The position numbers were made by a program, and so were the translations under genes. Below are positions 7,955-15,035 of a stretch of DNA of 64,000 bases, in pieces. Origin of the DNA: Ponticaulis sp. (lineage in GTDB: Bacteria > Pseudomonadota > Alphaproteobacteria > Caulobacterales > Hyphomonadaceae); NCBI GenBank assembly GCA_002692725.1, contig NZLU01000023.1:1-64000 (forward strand), read 5' to 3'. Each line of letters begins with the position of its first letter. The stretch's first letter is position 1. The notes beneath the pieces were generated by a model. That model searched no databases. It had not been told where the DNA came from and was given only the letters and a program-made list of their open reading frames with translations.

Positions 7955-8437
7955 CTAACCCGCGTCCGTGCAGTGTGGGTCTCCACAGAGACCAGAGATC
8001 TCGATTGTTGAGTCGATCTGATCGAACCCGTTCTGTTTGGCGCGATCAAATATGATGGCCTGGTAGGGGGCGCAGTCGAGTTGTTCCGTCAGGCCACATT
8101 CCCGACACACAACGAAGGCCATAGGGCTTGATGATTTCGTCAGAGGCGTCGCGATGTATTTCGAAACGGATTGCAGCTTTCGGATCAGGCCGAGCTCCAA
8201 AAGAAACTCCAGCGTGCGATAGGCTGTCGGGGGCTTGGCGCTGGCGACGCCATTGAGGCCCTCGACCAAGTCATACGCGCCGAGCGGGCCTTCAACCAAT
8301 AAGCGACGGTAGAAATGCTCCCGGACAGGCGTCAGGGTTTTCCCGGCCTTGCGTGCAATGTTTCTGGCCCGATTGAGCTGGTCCTCAAGATCAGAACCAG
8401 GCTTAGTTTCTTTCGCCATGATCGACAGGTCTGACAT
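7955..8437 (-). CDS. zur: Fur-family zinc-responsive regulator
   Basis: A 160-residue Fur-superfamily repressor. It has an N-terminal winged helix (LTPVREHFYRRLL...PPTAYRTLEFLLELGLI, about 36-87) and a dimerisation domain with the structural-zinc cysteines CREC (about 110-113) and a second pair in CGDPHC at the end. The mix matches Zur rather than Fur or Irr, since the Fur HHDH iron-site run is not seen. The ATG at 8435-8437 is preferred over the internal one at 8417-8419 because GGGGAG lies 7 bases upstream. It is divergent from a MerC-like gene across a shared region with a GTTATAAC palindrome that is probably its own operator. Confidence 0.85.
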   Translation of the reverse strand: MSDLSIMAKETKPGSDLEDQLNRARNIARKAGKTLTPVREHFYRRLLVEGPLGAYDLVEGLNGVASAKPPTAYRTLEFLLELGLIRKLQSVSKYIATPLTKSSSPMAFVVCRECGLTEQLDCAPYQAIIFDRAKQNGFDQIDSTIEISGLCGDPHCTDAG

Positions 8438-8483
8438 GCCCGTTCTCCCCGATTAGTGGTGCTGCGAGTCGCTCATAGCAAAT

Positions 8484-8506
8484 ACGTGACGTTATAACGA
8501 TATACA
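8484..8506. promoter_or_regulatory. Candidate Zur operator
   Basis: A perfect 10-bp palindrome CGTTATAACG (8490-8499) in AT-rich surroundings, in the 134-base gap between zur and the divergent MerC-like gene. Known Zur boxes in Alpha- and Gammaproteobacteria centre on GTTATA-TATAAC-type palindromes, so autoregulation and control of the divergent gene are plausible. Confidence 0.55.
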
Positions 8507-8571
8507 AATTCGTGATTGGCGTTTAAGGGGAGGGGAGACGGCTGACACGTGACACAGCCGCGAATGGAGAG

Positions 8572-8973
8572 ATGGATTTGAATAAGAATTCTGTTGGGGT
8601 GGCTTTGGATGCATCGGCAATCACCTTGTCAGGCTTGTGCCTGGTGCATTGCCTCGTATTGCCATTGTTCATCGCAATCTTACCCATGGCGGGCGTGCTC
8701 GCCGAGAATGAATGGATTCACAAAGCCTTTGTGATCACAGTGCTGCCGATTTCAGGTTTCATGATTGCGCGCGGAAAGTGCACACACGGTCGAACCGTGT
8801 TTGTCGCGCTGGCTGTTTCAGGCCTCAGTCTGCTGATTGCCGGCGCCTTTATTGAGCAGCTCGAAGCCTATGAAACTCCGCTGACAGTCATTGGAGCGCT
8901 TCTGCTCGCCTGCGCGCATCTCTGGCGCTGGACGCGGCATACGCACTCAGAGAATGGGCAGCGTTTCCAATGA
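8572..8973 (+). CDS. MerC-domain inner-membrane protein
   Basis: A 133-residue protein with four hydrophobic segments and a CLVHC pair in the first (about 23-27), the pattern of MerC-type membrane proteins that bind or move heavy metals. No merR, merA or merT is nearby. The divergent Zur-like gene and shared operator suggest a role under zinc control instead, as an importer or metal-handling protein; this is inference. The start is uncertain: the ATG at 8572 is adjacent to GGAGAG with almost no spacer. It overlaps the following methyltransferase gene by 4 bases (ATGA), so the two are co-translated. Confidence 0.75.
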   Translation: MDLNKNSVGVALDASAITLSGLCLVHCLVLPLFIAILPMAGVLAENEWIHKAFVITVLPISGFMIARGKCTHGRTVFVALAVSGLSLLIAGAFIEQLEAYETPLTVIGALLLACAHLWRWTRHTHSENGQRFQ

Positions 8974-9671
8974 GTGCCGGAGAAGACGAAAACCCGTTTC
9001 TGAAGTCCTTCAAGGACCCGCAGGCGGTCGCGAATTACCTGTCCGGCCCGCCGCTCTTTGTGCCCGGATTTGAGGCGCTTCATCGGATGACGAATGTCTT
9101 GCTGGCCGAGCGCGTGCCCGAGACAGGGCGCATTCTGGTGCTCGGTGCCGGTGGCGGGATTGAGCTGCGCGCCATGGCCAGTTTTGCGCGCGGATGGACG
9201 TTCGAAGGTGTCGACCCGGCTGGCGAAATGCTGACGCTGGCAGAGAAGACCCTGGATGAGCATGCGGATCGGGCCGCCCTGGTTGAAGGCTATATTGATG
9301 ATGCCTCCGAAGGTCCGTTTGATGGGGCTGTGTGCCTTCTGACCCTGCATTTTCTCGAGAAAGAAGAGCGCCTTCGCACCCTTAAAGAGATCCATCGCCG
9401 GCTTAAGCCCGGCGCGCCTTTTATTGCAGCGCATACATGCCTTCCCGAGGATGCGGACGCGCGGACGCTCTGGCTGGATCGATACGCAGCCTATGCCTTG
9501 GCGTCCGGCGCTCCCATGGAGATGGTTACCAAGGCCCGCGAGGCCGTCGGCAAAATGGCGTGTCTCTATCCGGGTGAAGTCGACATGGCGCTGATGTCAG
9601 AGGCAGGTTTTTCTGATGCCGATATGTTCTTTGCCGCCATCACATGGCGCGGTTGGATCAGTTATGCGTGA
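8970..9671 (+). CDS. Class I SAM-dependent methyltransferase
   Basis: A 233-residue cytoplasmic protein with a Rossmann-type SAM site: motif I as LVLGAGGGIELRAMA (about 56-70), an acidic end of strand 2 (FEGVDPAGEML), and motif IV as DGAVCLLTLHFL. The substrate is unknown. The ATGA overlap with the MerC-like gene suggests a two-gene operon, possibly under Zur. The gene ends 6 bases before a convergent lipoprotein gene. Confidence 0.82.
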   Translation: MSAGEDENPFLKSFKDPQAVANYLSGPPLFVPGFEALHRMTNVLLAERVPETGRILVLGAGGGIELRAMASFARGWTFEGVDPAGEMLTLAEKTLDEHADRAALVEGYIDDASEGPFDGAVCLLTLHFLEKEERLRTLKEIHRRLKPGAPFIAAHTCLPEDADARTLWLDRYAAYALASGAPMEMVTKAREAVGKMACLYPGEVDMALMSEAGFSDADMFFAAITWRGWISYA

Positions 9672-9677
9672 ATATCA

Positions 9678-10379
9678 TCACCCCATTTTCGGGCTGGTCA
9701 TATAGCGCTGGGCGTAGGAATAGGCCTCGCGGAAGCCATGTTTGAGCATCGTAACGTCGCGGGTCTCGCCATTTTTCGGGGTATAGCTCACCACACAATC
9801 ACGCGTCTTCATCACCTGAATGAAGGCTGCCGCGTCGCGATCATAAAGCATGGTATCCCGGCTGCGCTCGCTCTGGCCAGACCAGCGTTTGGAGCCGCAG
9901 GCAAAGCTCCATTCGGAATTTGCTTCCCGCTGAGGCGATTTGATTGTCAGTTGCGGGTCACGGCGGCTTGAAAACTGAACTGAGCCGCCAATCACAGTCG
10001 CAAATGGAAACTCCCCGATTGAGCCGCCAATCCATGGCGCGACATCACACATCACCTCGCGACGTGTGGAGGAGGCGCGGCGAGTATACCAGCATTTGAC
10101 CGACCAGTTTCCGACGGACACGGAATGCACATAACGGGTTTCATCCGCCTCTTCGATTGTGACCTCACTGATCGGTGTCACCTCCAGCGGAAGGAGCGGG
10201 CCCTGATTGCCATCCTGGGGAGGCCGGTCACGCTGAAGCTCGATGGCCTGGCGTAATTCAGGAGACAGATCCGAGTTCTGAAGGATCAGATCATAGGCCG
10301 CGTCCCGAGGGGATTGCGGCGTGCAGCCGAGTAGAAGCAGAGCGGGCAGAAGCGCCAGCACACAGCGAAGATCAAACAT
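9678..10379 (-). CDS. Lipoprotein of unknown function
   Basis: A 233-residue protein with a lipoprotein signal peptide (lipobox LLLGC, Cys at 19), so it is anchored in the envelope. The rest contains several cysteines (CWYTRR, CDVAPW, FACGSK, RDCVVS) that could form disulfides in the periplasm and a beta-rich pattern. I do not recognise the family. It is monocistronic and convergent with the methyltransferase gene. Confidence 0.75.
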   Translation of the reverse strand: MFDLRCVLALLPALLLLGCTPQSPRDAAYDLILQNSDLSPELRQAIELQRDRPPQDGNQGPLLPLEVTPISEVTIEEADETRYVHSVSVGNWSVKCWYTRRASSTRREVMCDVAPWIGGSIGEFPFATVIGGSVQFSSRRDPQLTIKSPQREANSEWSFACGSKRWSGQSERSRDTMLYDRDAAAFIQVMKTRDCVVSYTPKNGETRDVTMLKHGFREAYSYAQRYMTSPKMG

Positions 10380-10464
10380 GGCTAAGCCCTCTGGCAGGTC
10401 ATGATGAAACAGTATCGCAGAGCCGGGTTAATCGGCCTTAAGGCCAAACGAACAGATTTAATCT

Positions 10465-10605
10465 ATGCCAGAACATCATATTCTTGCCGGAGTTTCGCTG
10501 GAAAAGCGTGAGGATTATGCGACATGCACTTTGCCCGCGCCGGAGTTTCCACTAGTTTGGCCGGGCATTCGGATGGGCGAATCGGCGAAGGATCATGCCA
10601 AATGA
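10465..10605 (+). CDS. Small ORF coupled to the next gene (uncertain)
   Basis: A 46-codon frame starting at the ATG at 10465-10467 and ending in TGA that overlaps the next gene's ATG as ATGA. The peptide is hydrophilic with ordinary composition (begins MPEHHILAGVSLEKREDY) and codon choice like its neighbours. No clear ribosome site precedes it. The four-base overlap is what makes it worth listing. It could instead be a chance frame in the leader of the 10602 gene. Confidence 0.35.
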   Translation: MPEHHILAGVSLEKREDYATCTLPAPEFPLVWPGIRMGESAKDHAK

Positions 10606-11114
10606 GCGATGTGGATTTCGAACGGCTTCAGGCCTTTGCCAATAACACAACCCCACCCCGGCGCGAGGCGGCGCCTATGAAAACCGTTCCGGCCATCAAT
10701 AATGGCACGCTGATCTGGGGTGGTGGGCTTGTCGGGTTTGCGATCATCATGATGCTGGTCGTGATGGTGATTGGCGGCGCGAGCTTTGCGGGTGATGTGC
10801 TGATGCTCGGCACGATGGGCGTTCTGGCCTGCGGTGTGATCTTCTGTCTCTCTGCGCTTGGAGCGTATGTGCTGCGTGAGATGCAGGCGAAGAAAGTTTC
10901 CACATCGCGGACGAGCTGGGTCGCCGCGCAGATTGTCGATCGCCAATTCGACGCGTCGATCGAGACAGGCGGAGACTTTGTATTCCTGGAATTGCTCGAT
11001 GGTCGCCGAGTCAGGTTGCTGCCGCAAAGCAGCGAGGCCAAGGCCGCCAAAGTCGGCGATGTCGGTTGGGCCTCCTATAAGGGCGACAAGCTCCTCGATT
11101 TTGCGGCGGAGTAA
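10602..11114 (+). CDS. Inner-membrane protein with two membrane segments
   Basis: A 170-residue protein with a hydrophilic N-terminus, two adjacent hydrophobic segments (about 40-63 and 68-90), and a cytoplasmic-type C-terminal beta domain. I do not recognise the family. The start chosen is the ATG at 10602 with an AAGGATC ribosome site; a longer frame from 10524 would run through the small upstream ORF. Five bases separate it from the TTG start of the TrpF-like gene, so it probably heads an operon with that gene and the exporter. Confidence 0.7.
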   Translation: MSDVDFERLQAFANNTTPPRREAAPMKTVPAINNGTLIWGGGLVGFAIIMMLVVMVIGGASFAGDVLMLGTMGVLACGVIFCLSALGAYVLREMQAKKVSTSRTSWVAAQIVDRQFDASIETGGDFVFLELLDGRRVRLLPQSSEAKAAKVGDVGWASYKGDKLLDFAAE

Positions 11115-11119
11115 GTCCA

Positions 11120-11788
11120 TTGCCACGTACCCGCGTTAAAATCTGCTGTATTGCCTCTGTTGATGAAGCCATGCTGGCCGTAAAGGCGGGCGCTGATGCC
11201 ATCGGTCTGGTCGGTGAAATGCCATCCGGGCCGGGCCCGATTGCGGATCGTGAAATCTCAAAAATTGCGAAAGCTGCGCCGCCTGCGGTCAGTCCGTTTC
11301 TTCTGACCTCTGAAACGACGGCCAGCGGCATTGCCGAGCATTTGTTACGGACAGGCGTGTCGACGGTGCAGCTGGTCCAGCATTTATCGCTGGCTGAAAC
11401 CCTGTCTCTGGATCGCGTGCTGTTATCGACGCGGCGTGTGCAGGTCATCCATATGGAAGGGCCCGAGGCGCTCGACCTGATCGATAAGTATGAGCCGTAT
11501 GTCCATGCCTTTCTGCTGGATTCAGGTCGCCCTTCGGCGGATGTGCCGGAGCTGGGTGGAACGGGCCGCATCCATGACTGGGAATTGTCGCGGGCCTTTG
11601 TCGAGAAAAGCTCAAAGCCTGTCTTCCTCGCGGGTGGCCTAACGCCAGACAATGTCGGCGATGCGATTGCCCGGGTGAAACCCTTCGGCGTGGATCTTTG
11701 CTCGGGTGTACGCACCAATGGTCATCTCGACCCGAAAAAACTTGATGCGTTCATGGGGGCTGTCCGGACTGCCGACCGGCACAGATGA
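11120..11788 (+). CDS. TrpF-like (phosphoribosylanthranilate isomerase-like) protein, divergent
   Basis: A 222-residue TIM barrel with TrpF landmarks: VKICCIAS near the start (the catalytic Cys of VKICGIT is kept), LLDS and GGTGRIHDW (the acidic catalytic position), AGGLTPDNV (phosphate loop) and GVDLCSGV. The usual SPR/SKR loop after strand 2, which supplies the catalytic arginine, reads MPSGPGPI, and VQLHG reads VQLVQH. It may therefore not be the trp-pathway isomerase. No trp gene is adjacent. The TTG start at 11120 has GGCGGAG upstream; the end overlaps the exporter gene as ATGA. Confidence 0.75.
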   Translation: MPRTRVKICCIASVDEAMLAVKAGADAIGLVGEMPSGPGPIADREISKIAKAAPPAVSPFLLTSETTASGIAEHLLRTGVSTVQLVQHLSLAETLSLDRVLLSTRRVQVIHMEGPEALDLIDKYEPYVHAFLLDSGRPSADVPELGGTGRIHDWELSRAFVEKSSKPVFLAGGLTPDNVGDAIARVKPFGVDLCSGVRTNGHLDPKKLDAFMGAVRTADRHR

Positions 11789-12795
11789 CCCACACACCTG
11801 AGAATGAGGATGCGGCGCACGGTCTGCAGCCCGTGCCGGCAGAAACGCTTGCCGAGACGAGCGTTGTCGAGGCTGTCTCCCGACGCTCCGCAAAGGACTG
11901 GCTCTGGTTCTGGATTCTGACGGGTCTGTGGGCGATGTCCTTTCCGTTGACCCGGCTTGCCGTGCAGATGACCGAGCCGGAAAAAGGGCTTCCGGTTGAA
12001 GTGGTGGTGGCGGGGCGGATGACGATCGGCGCGATTGTGCTGCTGGTCGCCACTTTTCTTGCCGGACACCGATTTCCGCCGCTCAGTGATTACCGGCGCT
12101 GGGGCGTTATGGCATTGCTCGGCCTGATCGGTATGACTTTGCCGTTCTGGCTCTTCACCTTTGCGCAGAAGAGTATCGATTCCAGCCTTGCCGCGCTCTA
12201 TACGGCAACCGCGCCGCTCTTCGTCGCTGTGATGGCCCATTTTGCCTTTCATGATGAGAAGATCACGCGCCAGAAAGTTGCCGGGCTGGTGGTCGGCTTT
12301 CTGGGGATTGCGCTGCTGTTCGGTCCGGACGCGATTTCCAATTTCGGGTCAGCTGGCGTACTGGCGCAGTTTTGCTGTCTTGTCGCAGTAACAGGGTATG
12401 CGCTTGAAACGGTTATGGCACGCGGCGCGCCGCCCATGACGCCTTTGGTTCTGGCATCAGGTTTTGTGAGCTTCGGTGCGATTTATAGCTGGTTCGGGGT
12501 GATCAATGTAGACTGGACTGGGCACAGCCCGGCGCTGTCATCCTGGCTGGCTGTGGTCGGACTTGGCATCGGCCCGACGGCACTTTCGGCGCTCTTCTAC
12601 ATGGCACTGGTAAAGCAGACGAATGCAACCTTCCTTGCGCTCACAGGCTATACGATTCCGGTGGTTTCCGCCCTGATCGGCTATGTTGCTTATGGCGAGG
12701 TTCAGCCCTGGCACGGCTTTGTGGCCTTCGGTCTGATCCTTCTTGGCGTATGGGTGTCACAGTCACAGGGCCGAAAACGAAAACGGCCCGGGTGA
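11785..12795 (+). CDS. EamA/DMT-family transporter
   Basis: A 336-residue inner-membrane protein with about ten hydrophobic segments in two EamA repeats (roughly 35-175 and 190-325), after a hydrophilic N-terminal tail of about 35 residues. Members export amino acids, nucleotides or other metabolites; the substrate cannot be assigned here. It is the last gene of the 10602-11120-11785 unit, starting inside the ATGA overlap with the TrpF-like gene. Confidence 0.88.
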   Translation: MTHTPENEDAAHGLQPVPAETLAETSVVEAVSRRSAKDWLWFWILTGLWAMSFPLTRLAVQMTEPEKGLPVEVVVAGRMTIGAIVLLVATFLAGHRFPPLSDYRRWGVMALLGLIGMTLPFWLFTFAQKSIDSSLAALYTATAPLFVAVMAHFAFHDEKITRQKVAGLVVGFLGIALLFGPDAISNFGSAGVLAQFCCLVAVTGYALETVMARGAPPMTPLVLASGFVSFGAIYSWFGVINVDWTGHSPALSSWLAVVGLGIGPTALSALFYMALVKQTNATFLALTGYTIPVVSALIGYVAYGEVQPWHGFVAFGLILLGVWVSQSQGRKRKRPG

Positions 12796-12807
12796 CCCCG
12801 AGCCGTT
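12782..12807 (-). terminator. Hairpin terminator shared by convergent genes
   Basis: Stem AACGGC-CGGG / CCCG-GCCGTT around a 4-base loop, overlapping the stop codon of the exporter gene. On the minus strand it is followed by a T-rich tract and lies about 25 bases past the stop of the 12832 gene, so it mainly serves that gene. Confidence 0.7.
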
Positions 12808-12831
12808 AGAATGTCGCATCTTATTGTGCGA

Positions 12832-13173
12832 TTATTCGTTGATTGTAACCGTAGAGACGCCCATGGCTCCCGACATTTCGAAGCTATCACCAGGGCCTTT
12901 GCCTTCCGGGTATTCCGAGCAGTTTTCGCCTGGCTGCATGCTGGATTCGGTGCACATTGTCATGCCGTCCCGGCGCCATGTGCCCGGAATCTGCATGCCC
13001 ATCGCGTCAGCATTGTAAGTGCCGTCGGCGTTATAGGTCACTGGAATGTCCATGCCCTGAACAGACAGGACGATGCCTTTTTCAATGACGTGATCAATCG
13101 TGTCTTTATCCTCAGCCAGAGCCGGTGTGGCCAGAGCGGCTGTCGCTGCTGACAGGATCAGAAATTTGCGCAT
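12832..13173 (-). CDS. Small secreted protein, tandem paralogue 1
   Basis: A 113-residue protein with a signal peptide (1-20, cleavage after ALA). It shares the pattern ID-x(3)-EKG-x-V-x-V-x-G ... DGTY-A ... GTWRRDG ... C ... C-x-x-YP-x-G-x-x-PGD with its upstream neighbour, so the two are paralogues. The two conserved cysteines probably pair in the periplasm. I do not know the function. The ATG at 13171-13173 follows AGGGAGAGAGAC; an upstream extension of the frame is rejected because the signal peptide would become internal. Confidence 0.75.
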   Translation of the reverse strand: MRKFLILSAATAALATPALAEDKDTIDHVIEKGIVLSVQGMDIPVTYNADGTYNADAMGMQIPGTWRRDGMTMCTESSMQPGENCSEYPEGKGPGDSFEMSGAMGVSTVTINE

Positions 13174-13313
13174 GTCTCTCTCCCTATTTGAGATGCTACC
13201 CGATTTATCATGAAACGATAAGCGGTCAAAGGGTATTTTACAGCGTATAACAGTAAGCGGGCAAAGGTCCTGCTCTGGCGCGTCTATTCCAGAATGGCGA
13301 CGTTGATTATGCC

Positions 13314-13628
13314 TCAAACGTCACTCAAAGTATTGAAATCATCGCCGGGTTTCTGTCCAGCAGGATAATCCGAGCAGGTTTCCACTTCATTTGTCGGGTG
13401 TATGCAGAACGCGTCCCCGTCCCGACGCCATGTGCCGGTATAGATCGTGCTCAGGCCATCGGCTGTGTAAGTGCCGTCCTCATTCCACATAGCGACATAG
13501 GGCGTTCCCATAACCGTGACGATTGAGCCTTTCTCAAGAGCATAATCGATTATGGACTTTTCCTCAGCGAGCGCAGTGCTGTGTGCGGTGACAGCCAGTG
13601 TTATTCCGAAAATTAGGGTATATTTCAC
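13314..13628 (-). CDS. Small secreted protein, tandem paralogue 2
   Basis: A 104-residue exported protein (signal peptide 1-21) with the same core as the 12832 gene: EKSIIDYALEKGSIVTVMG, DGTYTADG, GTWRRDG and the paired cysteines CIHP/CSDYPAG. The start is GTG at 13626-13628 with a strong GGGAGGAAATC ribosome site. The 140-base gap to paralogue 1 suggests separate expression or a loose operon. The function is unknown. Confidence 0.75.
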   Translation of the reverse strand: MKYTLIFGITLAVTAHSTALAEEKSIIDYALEKGSIVTVMGTPYVAMWNEDGTYTADGLSTIYTGTWRRDGDAFCIHPTNEVETCSDYPAGQKPGDDFNTLSDV

Positions 13629-13710
13629 GATTTCCTCCCAATTTTATCTGGTGGAATCGTATAATCAAAAATGGATAAATTGTCGCGAGGCCTGTTTGTC
13701 GGGCGTTTTG

Positions 13711-14643
13711 TCAAACACCAGCACGCTTGAGCAGCTGGTCAAAGGCGTCCCAGAACTGGTCACGAATCTCGTCTGTTTCCATCAGAATTTCATGGCGGGA
13801 ATTTTTTATGAAAATGTGCTCAGCGTCTTTCAGATGGCCAGCAATGCGCTCATGGCTTTCATTGTCGACCAGTTCTTCTTCCTCGGCTGTGGCAATCAGA
13901 ACCGGGCAGGTGACTTTGGCGACTTTGTCCGGGTTGGCAAACGTATCGATCACGGTGAGTGACGCACCGACCCAGCTCCAGGTGACATGCCCGAGCGCCA
14001 GCGCAGGATCCTCGGCCACCAGACGTTCATGTATCTCCCATCGCGCGCGGTCATGCGTTACGATGTTTTCTTCGAATGTTGGCGGCGCGGTGGGTTTCAG
14101 AACCAGATTATTGCCCTGCCCAAGCGTTTTCATCGCCCAGGCGAGGTATTTCATGCCCATGAAACGGCTTTTTATCCCCCACATAGGCGCGCTGAATGCG
14201 GCCGCATCCACCTGAATAATGCCCTCTGCAATCGCGGCAAGCGCAATGGCCCCGCCCATGGAATGGGCGAGTGAGACATGCGGGCGAGGAAGCTCATCCT
14301 GCATTTCGTCCAGTGCGATGCGCAGGGCGTTCATGAAGGTTTCGAAGCGGTCGATATGGCCTTTTTGGGAATCCGGCAGAAGACGCGATGACAAGCCTTG
14401 CCCCGGCCAGTCGAGGATCAGAACAGCAAACCCCTTATCCTGGAGCTCACGGGCGACTTCGAAGTATTTTTCGATAAATTCGGTTCGACCGGGACAGACG
14501 ATCACCGTCCCGCGTGGATTTTTCTGGAGAGACGGGGCAACGCACATTCGGAGCTTTCGCCCCTCAGCGCCGTCCAGCCAGCGAACGGCGGCCCCTTGCG
14601 GTTCAGGATTGCCCTCGACCTTTACGAATTCTGACGAGAGCAT
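13711..14643 (-). CDS. Alpha/beta hydrolase, monoacylglycerol lipase-like
   Basis: A 310-residue serine hydrolase. The oxyanion region PGRTEFIEKYFEVARELQDKG, the DWPGQG segment, the nucleophile elbow AHSMGG (G/A-x-S-x-G) and the C-terminal His in NSRHEILME are those of lysophospholipase/monoglyceride lipase (PldB-like) proteins. It has no signal peptide, so it probably acts in the cytoplasm or on the inner leaflet. It begins 9 bases after the SCP2 gene, with which it forms a lipid-related pair. Confidence 0.87.
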   Translation of the reverse strand: MLSSEFVKVEGNPEPQGAAVRWLDGAEGRKLRMCVAPSLQKNPRGTVIVCPGRTEFIEKYFEVARELQDKGFAVLILDWPGQGLSSRLLPDSQKGHIDRFETFMNALRIALDEMQDELPRPHVSLAHSMGGAIALAAIAEGIIQVDAAAFSAPMWGIKSRFMGMKYLAWAMKTLGQGNNLVLKPTAPPTFEENIVTHDRARWEIHERLVAEDPALALGHVTWSWVGASLTVIDTFANPDKVAKVTCPVLIATAEEEELVDNESHERIAGHLKDAEHIFIKNSRHEILMETDEIRDQFWDAFDQLLKRAGV

Positions 14644-14652
14644 TCCCGTGCC

Positions 14653-14958
14653 TTAGGTCAGCTTGGACAGAAGGCTCTGCAGTTTCATGGCGACAGACAT
14701 GTCACCAGCAACTTTCAGTTTGCCTTGCATGAAGGCCATGGTTGGGTCGAGCTTACCCTGCAGGAGGCTGGTGAAGTCATCCCAGTCGACAGAAATTGTC
14801 GCATCGGCGTCGCCATCTTCATTGGTCGCTTTGCCGTTCACTCCATCGAGGAGGAGTTTGCCGATCGAACCAAAGTCGAATTTCACGACTTTGTTGAAGT
14901 CGCCACCTGCGCTAAGTGCTTCGCTAGCTTTCGCGGTCAGTGTTGCCAGATCCATCAT
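14653..14958 (-). CDS. SCP2 sterol-binding-fold lipid carrier
   Basis: A 101-residue SCP2 domain protein. It shows the central beta-strands FDFGSIGKLLLDG and DATISVDWDDFTSLLQGKLDPTMAFMQGKLKVAGD typical of the family, followed by a terminal helix. Such proteins bind lipids or acyl chains. It is first in a two-gene unit with the lipase-like gene. The second Met could also be the start. Confidence 0.88.
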   Translation of the reverse strand: MMDLATLTAKASEALSAGGDFNKVVKFDFGSIGKLLLDGVNGKATNEDGDADATISVDWDDFTSLLQGKLDPTMAFMQGKLKVAGDMSVAMKLQSLLSKLT

Positions 14959-15035
14959 AGTTCTCCCTGATCTCGTGAGTGTTCTATGGCCCTATGAAAT
15001 TCAGAACGCAAGTGGGTGAGAGCTGACTCGCACAC

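Noticed and set aside
13552-13962. 136-codon plus-strand frame across the hydrolase and the secreted paralogue
   Set aside because: It crosses an intergenic gap and is antisense to both neighbouring genes, with no ribosome site.
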